Positions 53,864 through 64,000 of a stretch of DNA of 64,000 nt are shown here, piece by piece; the stretch's first letter is position 1, and the number at the start of each line of letters is the position of its first letter. The position numbers and the translations under genes were made by a program. Source of the DNA: Obelidium mucronatum. Lineage: Eukaryota > Chytridiomycota > Chytridiomycetes > Chytridiales > Chytriomycetaceae. Location: positions 62,001 to 126,000 of the forward strand of contig JAIVFH010000044.1 in NCBI GenBank assembly GCA_025765595.1, given 5' to 3'. The notes under the pieces were generated by a model, which had not been told where the DNA came from, made no database searches, and saw only the letters and a list, made by a program, of their open reading frames with translations.

Positions 53864-55118
53864 GGGGAACAATTTATATTTGCGGTTGCTGTTATTTTCC
53901 CTTATGATCCTTAAATACCTGGATAACGTTGTTCACCATGTGTGGCAGTGCACTTCCGCCAAGAAGAACACAAAAATCATCCGAGCTTTTGGAAAATAGT
54001 ACGCATCCAAACCAATCATTTGATTCACTTGGATGACTCTACTGCAAAGATGGTGGCGATTTGTCAAAATAAAACGGCACTTCTTCTTCCAAAAAGGGTT
54101 TTGATGTTGGTAAAGTGTGAGTGAGCTCGTACAATAACAACCACAACAAAGTGTTAAAAGAATTATGTACAATTTCATGAAGCTCCAATTCTTTTTTTTT
54201 TATACAGTCGCGTTTTTGGCACTTTGCTTGCATTTTTAAAACTGTGCGGCATATCAGTATTTTTTTCCAACAAAATCAAGACATACACGGACGGCGTGTG
54301 AATGGCATTGAAACGTAGATTGGTGTAAAACTCTTTGTCTTGATCCCCCAATTCTTTGACGTTCAAAAAAAAAATTGTACCTGCGGTGACTGCTTGTTTA
54401 TGCCAACAACTCACCTGTCTGGCCCTGGCATACTAGTTTTCGATGTGAATTTGGGGAAGAATTTATATGCGGGCAGTGTCAGTTACTGCTGGCCTGCCTT
54501 GAGGTCAGGGAAAGAGTGTCCAAGACTGGATACTCACACGTCTGGGACAACTCAAATGAAAACTCGGAAAGTATCAAAAGAAACCTCTGAATGCAGAGAA
54601 ATATCTTGTTAGAGTGGTGGAATGTATCTACCGTGTTTTTGGGTGCTGGTGTAAGGAACTATCTTGGAATTGGTGAGACTTAGTTTAGTTAGTATACCTT
54701 CCATCTTCTCTTGAAGTGGCTGCTGAATCGCGGAGAACTCGGAATCAAACTTGGTCCTCCAAATGGGTTAACTGCAAGTTAACTTGGTCAAACTTGAGGC
54801 TAGTGAGATATTTGGCGGTTTGGATCACTACGTTGGATAATTTGGCTTGTTTCGACGCTGCTGGTAGATTCTTGGGACCATGAGCAAAAGGAGCCGTCGT
54901 ACCTACACCATCAGATAGTTTTTATCTTTTTTTGTTTTGATATCTTGAACAATTTTACTGCTGTTTACTTAGATTCATTTTTTTTTTTCAGGACCTCCTT
55001 TTTGTGGTGAACGGCATTCACACTTCTGAGTTTATGTAATTTTACATTAAATGAAATCTCTATTTATTCACTAAATATTGCTTTGTTACTTTTATTTGTA
55101 AAAAAAACAACATTTAAA
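53864..55118. other. Long region without an intact gene; degraded coding fragments
   Basis: Short coding-like stretches occur on the minus strand: about 54180-54370 (FFLNVKELGDQDKEFYTNL...) and about 54600-54890 (APFAHGPKNLPAASKQAKL..., then FSAIQQPLQEKMEGI after a one-base shift). They are not joined by convincing introns. They may be remnants of one decayed gene. I recognise no family. Confidence 0.4.
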
Positions 55119-56010
55119 ATGACAACCGTTGCACCGCACAAGTTCCCAGCAATCTACTCCTTCACACCCTTCTTCAGGTACCACCCCTCTCTCCCCACCA
55201 ACCAAAGAAAAAAAAAAGAAGAATGCGGAAGAAACTAATCTCTCAAGCTTTCCACACACAAAAAAATTAAAGCCGACAACCAACCCTCGAAACATGGACC
55301 CGACAACGCAATCTATGGATCAACCTGATACTATCCTATTGCCAATCGCAGCGACTATTCCTTGTGGATCTGAATGAACTTTCAAAGTCGCCGTTGTTTG
55401 TGAATACAACGATTCAACGTTGAGTAATGTTGTTTAGATGCTTGGGAGGGAGGGAGCGACAATCATGATGAACCAACCAAAAAAAAATGAAAAGGATCAC
55501 TGCCGAGACCTGCGATCGACGAAATTTTTACTGAAATCGTGGCAATGGGTTAGTTGAGGTTGTGCAACACTACGAATGCACCCCCCTAAAAATTTCTTTG
55601 GGAATAGGGAACGGAGAATGGGAAGATAAAAAGACGAAATCAAGGTGCTTTGTTTGGTGGAAGAAGCCAGAGGAATGGGCTGCGTTGATTTATAATTGGG
55701 TAAAGTGGAAGGGAGTTGTTTGGTGTTGTGGAGACACTTAATAATACTCCCCATAAAAAGGCGACAGAAAACGGGCAAAAGATTTGTACAGTCTATGAAA
55801 TTGTGGAAGGCGAAGTGACGGAAGGACTAGGTAAGTGGGATAGTTAAAATGTTGAAAGAAGTCTGGTCTCATGAATACAAATATCCGACAGAATTCCATG
55901 GACTGAATACCGACGCCGTGAAACGCGTTTTGGAAGTATTGGTAAAACAAGGAAAAGGACAAGTGTTTTATGGATCGAGTGATAGTGACATGGGAATCAA
56001 GTTTGCATAG
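55119..56010 (+). CDS. VPS25: ESCRT-II subunit Vps25
   Basis: Five exons, 55119-55177, 55273-55419, 55495-55548, 55608-55830 and 55892-56010. Reads HKFPAIYSFTPFFSRQPTLETW, LWINLILSYCQSQRLF, SPLFVNTTIQR, SLPRPAIDEIFTEIVAMG, WWKKPEEWAALIYNWV, ICTVYEIVEGE and EFHGLNTDAVKRVLEVLV...GIKFA. This is the two-winged-helix plan of Vps25, which recruits ESCRT-III (Vps20) for multivesicular-body sorting. Two surplus T bases (T4 at 55380-55383, T3 at 55719-55721) break the frame as given; both are homopolymers. Probably functional with assembly errors, otherwise a fresh pseudogene. Confidence 0.8.
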
Positions 56011-56115
56011 TTGAAATCAAAATATATATTCTCCGTATACTCTTTTTTATTGGCATTATTAATATCTAACTACAACTACTCCCTTTCCTTTCATGCAATT
56101 TCTTTTTATATCTCA

Positions 56116-57148
56116 CTACTGCAAAATGTACATGTTGACGGGATACAATCCTTTGGGGAACCCCGTCTGGACACTCTTTTTCAGAATCGTCAGTCCGGCG
56201 CGTTCGAAGCAGGCTTCCAAGACTTTGGCGGGACGCGTGACGGAGCTGTCTTGGTCGTCTAGTTCAACGACGCCGCGCGCGCAAATGTTTTCCTTGACGC
56301 CGATAATGCCGTTGGGTTTGAGGGATGATTTGCAGCGGATAAAGAATGCGACGAGGTCGTCTAGAAGTAGATGTTTAGATTTAGATGTATCGCGGCATCG
56401 CCGAAGGCGTTGGGTGTCCGAAGAAAAGAAGAAGAAGAAGAAGAAGTAGAAGAACGACAGAATAAGAAACAAATATATCGCCGAAGGCGATATGGAACCG
56501 CCTTCGGCGGTGTGGAACCGCCTACGGCGGTATGAATCGCCTTCGGCGATGACGTCCGCCTCCGGCGGACACTGAAAAAAAAAAAAAAAAAACACCGCCT
56601 TCGGCGGTAAAGAACCGCCTCCGGCGGACAACACAACACCGCCTTCGGCGGTAGACTCACCATCCGTCAAATGACCCAAAACCCATTGACTCCAAATCAA
56701 ATCATATCTCTGATCAACAGCAACAAAATCCTGTAACCCCACAGGAAAAAACTGACCAACACGACCACTTAAAACTTCATCCTTCAAATACGACTCTTCT
56801 GCTTCTTTAAGAAAAAGAGGATTCTGTTCGACAAGATCGACTTTTTTAAAGACATTCAACAAAAAGTGTTTCGAGACTCTTCCGATACCAGCGCCGCAGT
56901 CTTACGAAGAGAGAGAGTTGAAATTGTGCAATAGAAGTTAAAATGGAAAATGAAAGAATCTTGATACCGCAGGCATAGTCGAGGGATAGAGAAGAGCCAT
57001 GTGGAGTTGTTGCGTACTCTGTAATGAAACGGATTGAAGTCGCACAGTCGAGGTCCGTCAAGGAACCAAAGCCGCCGAGCATTCCTTCGACGGAGGCATC
57101 TATTTTGTTCCAGTAGTTTGCAGCCTTTTCGTAACTGATTTGATCCAT
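56116..57148 (-). CDS. NTMT1: Protein N-terminal methyltransferase (NTMT1/Tae1)
   Basis: Three exons, 57148-56968, 56900-56661 and 56360-56116, phase 1 joins; about 220 residues. Methylates the alpha-amino group of proteins starting X-Pro-Lys after Met removal. Seen: YWNKIDASVEGMLGGFG at the N-terminus (substrate-binding Trp and Gly loop), the SAM motif DCGAGIGRVSKHFLL, YDLIWSQWVLGHLTD, and CKSSLKPNGIIGVKENI. This order is specific to the family. Intron 2 (300 bp) is unusually long and carries nine palindromic hairpins. It is divergent to POL5 (78 bp between ATGs) and convergent with VPS25. Confidence 0.92.
56398..56654. repeat. Cluster of nine short palindromes in NTMT1 intron 2
   Basis: Hairpins with 4-6 bp stems and three-base loops: CCGCC-NNN-GGCGG cores at about 56399, 56478, 56499, 56518, 56538, 56556, 56594, 56614 and 56639. 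Outer stem pairs vary in concert (A-T, T-A, and C-G replaced by T-A). In transcript orientation seven loops are GAA, GGA or GTA; two are TTC. They are separated by pyrimidine- or purine-rich spacers. Confidence 0.9.
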
Positions 57149-57226
57149 TTATTTATTTTTTATTTGTTTTTATTTTTTCTTTCTTTCTTTTTTTTTTTTT
57201 CTCAAGTGTCAGTCAGATCCATCCAA
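57149..57226. promoter_or_regulatory. 78-bp shared promoter of NTMT1 and POL5
   Basis: Lies between ATG 57148 (minus) and ATG 57227 (plus). Dominated by a T-rich tract on the plus strand (57150-57203), typical of nucleosome-free yeast-like promoters. Confidence 0.5.
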
Positions 57227-60200
57227 ATGACAACGACAGCAACGACTACTACTAGTACTAGTACTGCGCCTACAAGTAGTTCGACGGGAACACTGCAGTA
57301 CTACTGGGATCTAGCGTCTGTTGATGCCGCCACGCGACTGAAGGCAGCCGAGTCTCTGCTGGCAGCGCTCAAGGCGGTGCATCAGGAAAGAACACCAAAG
57401 AAGGACAGCGAAGAACAAAAAGAAAAAGAAGAAGAAGAACTCCACCCCGACATTGCGTACGCGCTCAAGCGGCTGCTCCGCGGCTTGGCGTCGAGCCGCA
57501 GCGGCGCGCGCCTCGGCTTTTCGCTTGCGCTCGCGGGAGTCTTTGGGCTTGTGCGTGTGGGGGTGGCGCGCGGCGCGGCGCTCGTTGCGGCGGCGACGGA
57601 CGCGCGCGGCGGCGGCGGCGGCGATGCGCGCGCGGCGCTGTTTGGGCGCGTGTTTGGGCTGCACGCGCTGGCGCTGAGCGGCGTTCTCAAAGAAGAAGAC
57701 GACGCGCGCGCGCTGCGAACCCTGGCCGCCGACCTGCGCGCCGCCGCTGACGCAAAGCCGTACGTGCGCGTCGCCGCCTTCAGCGTGCTGATTGCGATCG
57801 CGAAAGAAGGGCTTGAGCACGCGAAAGAATGGGTGTCCGACGTGATTGAAGAAGTGCTGACGAACGAGCTGGACTTGCAGTCGCCTGAAGTCGTGTGGTT
57901 TGTCATTGCCATCCAGCAGGAAATGAAGATCAAGAATCACTCAAAATTCGATTGGTCTCCCCTCCTCAAACAATCATGGGAAAAACCAAACTGCATCCTG
58001 CATCCTGCTCACAACTCTCGGCTTCAGAATATCCTCAAAGATGCCGTCTACACGTGTCCTAAACTACACCCGCTCTTTAATGCAATCATTGATGCTGTTT
58101 TCCATACATCCTCCTCTTGCGCTCTCTCTCTCCATGATTTCTGGTCAATCATCATTGATGATGCGTTTTTCAATTCAAATTCTCATGATCGCAAATTTAT
58201 TGGTTTCTTGCTCTTTCAATTGTGTTTATCACACGCTTTTAATTCCCGCGTTGATGATGTCGGTGTCTTGTTTTCAAGACCTTTTTTGAGGTGTTTGATT
58301 AATTCTTTGGCGAAAGGTGATGATGCAGTTTTGAATAAGGCGGCTAAGGCTACTGTGAGTGTCTCGCATACCGCCGAAGGCGGTGTTTCGCCGAAGGCGG
58401 TGTTTTTTTTTTTTTTTTTATTGTCCGCCGGAGGCGGACGTTTATCGCCGAAGGCGATTCATACCGCCGTAGGCGGTGAATTTTCTTTTTTTTTTGCTGT
58501 CCGCCGAAGGCGGGTCCACACCGCCGTAGGCGGTGAATATCTTTTCTTTTTCTTCTTTCAAACCGCGAATCCACACCGCCGTAGGCGGTGAATTTCTTTT
58601 CTTTTTCTTCTTTCAAACCGCCGTAGGCGGTGAATTTTCTTTTCTTTTTCTTCTTCCACACCGCCGTAGGCGGTGAATTTCTTTTCTTTTTCTTCTTTCA
58701 AACCGCCGTAGGCGGTGAATTTTCTTTTCTTTTTCTTCTTCCACACCGCCGTAGGCGGTGAATTTTCTTTTCTTTTTCTTCTTCCACACCGCCGTAGGCG
58801 GTGAATCCATCTTCCATTCTCATTCACTTCAACAACAAACAACAACACACTCATACAAACAACCAAAATCAGGCCAAACAAATCTCATTGATTGCAACAA
58901 CCACTACATCAACAACAACAACAACAACAACATCCCGCCAACTCGGCCTCCAAGTTGTATTCCAATTGATTGGCAAGAATGGTCATCAACGTTTCGATTC
59001 AATCACCAAAACTAGAACCGTCGAATTGATTGTGGCTGGTTTGAATGAATCCGATGTTGATTCCTATGTCGAGTATCTTCTAAAGTTGGTTGTTACGGGT
59101 GTTTCTGAGTCTTCGTCTTTGTCGTTGGGAGAGTCGTGAGTGTTTTTTCTTGTTATCGCCAAAGGCGATCGATTCATACTTTTTTTTTTGGGATATCCAT
59201 CTCAAACTCATTCATTTCTACAAAAAAAAAGTGATGAAGCAAAGGCCTCATCAACCACACGCATGTGGGCGTTGGATCAACTACACAGTTTGCTCAAGGC
59301 CCCCAAAGTACCCAAATCCGAAGCATGGATCAAAAAAGTACTACGCTTCCTTTGTGTCCACAGTCTCTTTATCGTTGAAAAGAGTGGAAACGGTATTGAA
59401 AAGATTGAAGGCGGTGAATTGGGTTCAGAAGTGCGTGAATACTGTAGAGGTCGCTTTTTTGCGGGGCTTGCGGAAGTGAATGGATTTGCATTGACTGTTG
59501 GAGACAGTTGAGTATTCTTTTTTTTTATTTTATTTTTTTTATTTTTTTTTTTTTTGTTTTGTTTTTTTCAGTATTTTATTCATTCACATGTCTTTACAGA
59601 AAAACTTGCACCGGGAGTAATGCAAAATGGAGAATACTGGTCCTACGATTTGATGCAGTTTATTCTTGAACTTGATGGAACCGCCTTAACCTTCACTGCT
59701 GGAACACCAGGCAAGAAAAAGACAACCAGCAGCAACCCATCTGCGCCCATCGTGCGCCCCGTCAACGCCTTGGAAGCACGCACCCTAGAAGCGCGAAACA
59801 TGGCTGTCAAAGAAATCATTAGCTACCGCACCAAAGTCGCGTCCCTTTCAAAGTCCAAGGACTCAACAACAACAACAGTTTCATCCACGATTGCGCAATA
59901 CAAGTCCTTTGAGCTTTTGTTCTTGCATGTCTTGTTGCAAGTCTACACGGAGCCTGTGGATGCTGTGAATATCCTGGATGAACTCAAGTCATGTGCGGAT
60001 TTGGTGTTTAGCGACAACACGCCGCCGACGCCATCTGGGGCGACGCCGCAGCAAAAAAAGAAGCGGACTGCTGCTGAAATGAATGGTACCAAAAACAATG
60101 ACGATGATGAAGAGGATGAGGATGAGGATAAGCCGAACCCTGTTGACGTTATAATTGATATTTTGTTGAGTTTCTTGGCGAAACCGAGTGCCTTGTTTCG

Positions 60201-61786
60201 AGGGGTTGTGGAGAATGTGTTTAAAGTGTTTGCGCCGCTGTTGACGGAGAGTGGGCTTGGATTGGTGTTTGATATCTTGAAGGCAAAGAGTGGGGTTGCT
60301 GGCGCAGAGGAGCTGTTTGAGGAGGAAGGGGATGATGATGATGACGACGATGAAGACGATGAGGATGATGTTGAGGAAATCGATGCATCTGAATTTGCAA
60401 ACGGTCAGGCAGGGCAGGACGAGGAGGAAGATGATGATATGGACAGTGATGACAGCGACGATGACGACGACGATGAAGAGAGCGAAATTGAAGAGGATAA
60501 CATTGACGAGTTAAAGAACCGATTGATGGCTGCTCTTGGTGGCGTGGCTGGTGATGCTGCCGACATGAACCCAGATGATATGGCTGCAGAAGACGACGAC
60601 GATGAAAAGTCCTTGGGCGACGACGAGATGGAAGCGTTTGACGAAAAGCTTTCAGCAATCTTCAGAGAACGAAAGAAGGCCAAAAATCAGCAAAGAGGTT
60701 GGTGATTACTTTTTATTCAATGCCATGAAATTGAGATACCATTGTAAAAAACAGATACCAAACAACAAGTTCTGCACTTTAAGCTCCGCGCAGTTGACCT
60801 TTTAGACATTTACATCCGCAAACAACCCACAAACCCACTCATTCTGAGTCTCATCATGCCATCCCTTGCAATCATTCTTGAAACCGCTGAATCCGAAGAA
60901 TCACGCGAATTGCATACCAAAATGTGCACACTGGTGCGCACGCGACTCGGACAAATCAAGGAAACGCCTACAGTCGACACGTTGGAAAATGGTATTGCTC
61001 TGCTGAAGCAAGTCCAAGAGCTCGCAGCGAAAGCCCCAAGCGCGAGCGTGGCGGCCTTGTGCAGTCAACTATCGCTGTTGATTACACGTGCAATTGCCCA
61101 TTCTCATCCTGAAGGCGTTGCGATCACGACAACAGCTTCTGGTCAAGTTGAACCGCCATCTGCGAAAAAGAAAAAGACAAACAATGACAAGAAGGCTGTG
61201 GCTGCTGCTCCTAGCCCTGCTGTTGTTGTCAAGAGCAGCCCCGTGATCCAAGTATACGCTGCCTCCATGCTCGATTTCATGACCCGGAAAAAGTCCAAGA
61301 TCCAAACATCCCTCTTTCTGGATCTGTGCAACAGGCATCCCGCGTTGGGATTGCAGCTGTTGCCGGACATTGCGGAATGTATTGCGAAGGGCCAGGTTGA
61401 AAAAGGGTTCAAAATTGTTCAAGGGTTTAATGTGATGGGTGCTTGTTTGCAGAAGCTTCCAGTGAAGGTAAAAAGGGATATCATTGTGGCGAGAGAGGTT
61501 TTGTCATTGAAATTTTTTGTTTTAGGACAATGCAGCCAACACTGACGCACTTGCGCGATTTCAACAAGCCTTTTTGGCTGCTCTCCTCGAATCTACAAAA
61601 GTGAATGAGGAAAAGGGAATGACTGTAGCGAGGATCAAGGAGCTTGTGAAACCTTGTGCTGGAATTGTGAGACGACTCAAGAAGGCTGGAGGTAGTGAAG
61701 CTGATCTCGCCAATGTTAAGAAATCATTGGAGTCCCGAGACGATGATGTGAAGACGGCTTTGAAAGGGTTGTTGGCTGTTTTTTAG
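57227..61786 (+). CDS. POL5: Nucleolar rRNA-synthesis protein Pol5 / MYBBP1A-like
   Basis: Six exons: 57227-58354, 58873-59135, 59232-59506, 59600-60697, 60770-61467 and 61526-61786, all phases matching; about 1240 residues. Start at MTTTATTTT; the frame open further upstream lacks an ATG. HEAT-like helical repeats run throughout (GTLQYYWDLASVDAATRLKA, PDIAYALKRLLRGLASSRSG near the N-terminus). A large acidic Asp/Glu region lies around residues 810-960, then conserved helical blocks (LHFKLRAVDLLDIYIRKQP). The layout is that of Pol5/MYBBP1A, a nucleolar factor for rDNA transcription and ribosome assembly. Intron 1 (518 bp) carries a hairpin-repeat array. Part of exon 1 (57440-57800) is extremely G+C-rich. 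Confidence 0.9.
58371..58801. repeat. Thirteen palindromes in POL5 intron 1, last six as a 42/43-bp tandem array
   Basis: Cores at 58371, 58389, 58425, 58446, 58464, 58501, 58521, then 58576, 58618, 58661, 58703, 58746 and 58789 (steps of 42, 43, 42, 43, 43). The last six share the hairpin ACCGCC-GTA-GGCGGT and a pyrimidine spacer (ttttcttttctttttcttc). All thirteen loops on the transcript are GAA, GTA or GGA. A further hairpin, ATCGCC-A3-GGCGAT, lies in intron 2 at 59155-59169. Confidence 0.92.
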
Positions 61787-61975
61787 AAAACGTTGAATTC
61801 AAATTATAAAAGAAAAAAGGGATAATTTATATCTTTGAATTTATGGATTATATGCATATGGAAGACGTGTTTGAATGTATGCACAATGAGCAATTGAAGA
61901 TGTAAGCGAACTTTTGATTGTCGTGTTTCGGACGGAAAAGCGTTTCGTGTAACCTCGACTACGCACGGAAAAAGG

Positions 61976-61983
61976 TATAAATA
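61976..61983 (+). promoter_or_regulatory. TATA box of U1 snRNA gene
   Basis: TATAAATA at -34 to -27 relative to the U1 start at 62010. Confidence 0.7.
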
Positions 61984-62009
61984 GGCAGCGACCCCCGTAG
62001 AAAAAAGGC

Positions 62010-62174
62010 ATACTTACCTGAGTCGGAGATGCTGGTGATCACGAAGGCCAGCTCTCCATGGATGGGTTTGGCCATTGCACACACGTGCTGGGCCCGTCTG
62101 TGCACAACTCCTTCGGGGGTTCGTGGGACTATAATTTTTCTATCGGGAGTCTCGCTTTCGAGCAGACTCCTGGC
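62010..62174 (+). ncRNA. U1 spliceosomal snRNA
   Basis: Pairs with 5' splice sites during spliceosome assembly. The 5' end ATACTTACCTG is the invariant splice-site-pairing region. Stem-loop I contains GATCACGAAGG (U1-70K loop) and stem-loop II the ATTGCAC loop bound by U1A. An Sm site (ATAATTTTTCT) lies at 62131-62141, followed by the terminal stem-loop GGGAGTCT...AGACTCC. Length of about 165 nt matches the metazoan and early-fungal size rather than the enlarged yeast U1. It has its own TATA box and is transcribed away from POL5. Confidence 0.95.
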
Positions 62175-62209
62175 CCTTCCTTCTCTTTAAGTGAAAATGA
62201 TGAAACTGT

Positions 62210-64000
62210 TTATTCCTTTAACAAACCCCACAAGCCTGTACCCAAGCAATCAAAGAAGTCGGGTTGCGTGGTTTCATTCAACAGCTGCACATCATTTTCC
62301 ATATCCGTTGCTGGTGAAACCGAGCAAAGAACTCGCCTGATTACTTTTAATTCCAGAACATCAAGCATCTCCTTCCGTTCATCCTCAAATCCAGATAATA
62401 CAGTCTTGGTGCTGTTGTTGCAGTAGAAAAAGTTGAAGTCTGTTGTATGGCAAGCATTCACAAGTTGTTGTTTGCTGCACTCGGAACTGGAATCAATCTG
62501 AATCATATACACGATGTCATTGTAGATGACTGCAATATCCGGACCACAGAATTGATTGGGGAAAAAGATGTTGTTGTCCTTTTTGTACATGACAAAGGTG
62601 CTAAAATCCGCGTGTCTTGATTTGATGATTGCTCCAGGAGCTGATTTGGTGGGATCCAACCATGAACGCGTAAGCCACCAAATATTTCAAAATGTAGTGC
62701 TTCTCAGTCATTTGGGGTTTTGGGTATACTCTCAACTGTCGGCAGATTTCGTGCACAATATCTGAAACAGAAATGAAGTATTGTAGGCATTCGACAACAA
62801 CGAGTTCCTCCAAGGAAACGGAAAAAATCGAAGACTTGATGGCCTTACAGAAACCAAGACCGTACTGAACTGCATCTGCTCCAATCTGGTCAGATAAGAA
62901 GAGTATTGCAGCTTTTCCATTGAAAAGGTATTGAACCAATCCTTGAGTGACAATGGCTGCTACTGTTGAATCATCGACAATAGGATGGAAGCTGCACGTT
63001 CCTTCCCCCTTTTGCTCCTTCATTTTTTCCCTTACGCTATCCTTCCAATAGTGCCTGAGGGGAAACATCCCGCTTGCTGGATTTGATAGCACGAAAATAA
63101 AATCGGCCATGGCAGCTTCAATCGACGTTTTCTTGTCAACAACCGCATCCAAGAGAAATGCGACAAAACAAGGACGTCCAAGGAACAACTTGTTGAACGT
63201 TACAGATTCAACAATGTGCAAGATTCCTTCTTTGGAAAAAACATCCGGGCTGAGCATCTGTCGAATAAATGTTTCGGCTTCTGCCGCATTCAAGGGCTTT
63301 AGATTCGAAATTAGGCTGAACCCATGAACTACCCCACTCTGGAATGCTGCAGATTTCACCATTTCTCTCATATTGCGGTTCCAGAGATGATAAAATTCCG
63401 GAAATGGAGTTTTGATTCAAACACAAGTGGAGAAAAGAAGGGTCTCCCAGTTGTTGTACTTGTTGAGAAGATACATTCTCCCAAGAGAGAACGGTGAATG
63501 TCATCAATAACCAAGAAATCAAAGGTCCCCTTCATTCCTTTCAGTTGCCTTCCAACTTGGGAAGTGTGGTGCGTGGTGGCCAAGAGTTCAAACAGCACAC
63601 GGAATATATCGACGCCTCCGAAAAATTCCCGTGGATGGAGTTGCGCTACCAGGATCTGATCAGGTCTGGTGTACCCGTGGTCCATCAAGTATCCACACAC
63701 AAAAGCTTGGACAAAGTACAGCAACTCAATCAAGTATGTTGTTCGGTGTGGAGACGCATGGCACAGGTCATGACACCTTTCCATGTCGCCGGACCCGAGA
63801 TCCCAGATTTGCCGCGCCGTGACAAAATAGAAACCGTGCTGAGTGGTCAAGATCTCCAAAAGTTGTCTGGTTTTGCCGGATCCCGATACACATCAGGAAA
63901 CTGGGGTTTTTGCCGAAATAAATTTTGATGCATTTGATGTATTTCAAGGATTTCAAATGCAACATGACGCATTTCAAATGAAAGAAATGATTTCCTTGCA
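62210..64000 (-). pseudogene. Crinkler-type (CRN) P-loop NTPase relic, 5' end outside window
   Basis: Read on the minus strand. A Walker A motif (VSGSGKTRQLLEIL) near 63880 is followed by GFYFVTARQIWDL, FLVIDDIHRSLLGE (Walker B-like), FIISGTAI, REMVKSAAFQ, and a C-terminal DPTKSAPGAIIKSRHADFST region. This order resembles the NTPase region of Crinkler-class proteins of oomycetes and chytrid fungi, known as secreted or nuclear effectors and also found in free-living species. The frame breaks at about 63371 and 62640, and a stop lies directly before the Walker A motif, so it is decayed. Family call is by motif order only. Confidence 0.55.

Noticed and set aside
57140..57226. Hydrophobic N-terminal extension of POL5 (Phe/Leu-rich)
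   Set aside because: No ATG; it is a translated T-rich promoter tract shared with NTMT1.
58576..58801. Regular 42/43-bp repeat resembling a CRISPR array
   Set aside because: The spacers are themselves near-identical pyrimidine tracts, the array lies in an intron of a eukaryotic gene, and no cas genes exist.

Overview
The window is nuclear DNA of a eukaryote, most likely an early-diverging (zoosporic, chytrid-like) fungus. Protein genes are split by many short introns (about 50-75 bp, GT...AG). There is a canonical U1 snRNA, an initiator tRNA without encoded CCA, a fungal-type mL60 mitochondrial ribosomal protein, a GH19 chitinase, an Lhs1-type ER Hsp70 and a Crinkler-type NTPase relic. The lineage is an inference from gene content; no rRNA marker is present.

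Layout. 1-7.4 kb: the 3' part of tRNase Z, then a complete hAT transposon (perfect 8-bp target duplication, intact transposase) sitting inside the start codon of a membrane-anchored GH19 chitinase, then a secreted heparinase II/III-like enzyme. 7.4-15.3 kb: a coiled-coil protein with a methyltransferase-like end, an initiator tRNA with a decayed neighbour copy, two members of a Tyr/Gly-rich surface-protein family, and two tandem zinc-finger genes. 15.6-25.9 kb: a proline-rich WH2 actin-binding-type protein head to head with a PC-esterase/NXPE-like protein, decayed genes and a tRNA relic, and kanadaptin. 26.1-35.0 kb: three tandem Thr/Pro/Ala-rich proteins with clear TATA boxes, an F-box/LRR protein, a third Tyr/Gly-rich protein, a duplicated zinc-finger gene (one copy frameshifted), and the 25-residue eL41 ribosomal protein.

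35.5-48.0 kb: an 11.45-kb non-LTR retrotransposon (APE, RT, RNase H) inserted in a coding exon of a hydroxyisobutyrate-dehydrogenase-like gene. It carries an 18-bp target duplication and is itself broken by a 984-bp truncated relative with a 16-bp duplication. 48.0-61.8 kb: a dense housekeeping block with mL60 and LHS1 (head to head), an arsenate-reductase-like phosphatase, a CRAL-TRIO protein, VPS25, and NTMT1 and POL5 (head to head). Introns of NTMT1 and POL5 hold at least 23 short palindromic hairpins with covarying stems, a repeat seen nowhere else in the window. 62-64 kb: the U1 snRNA and a decayed Crinkler-type NTPase.

Several genes carry single-base frameshifts, mostly at homopolymers, so some apparent pseudogenes may be assembly errors. 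Exon models come from splice-site and reading-phase reasoning by eye; family assignments come from recognised motifs, not database searches.
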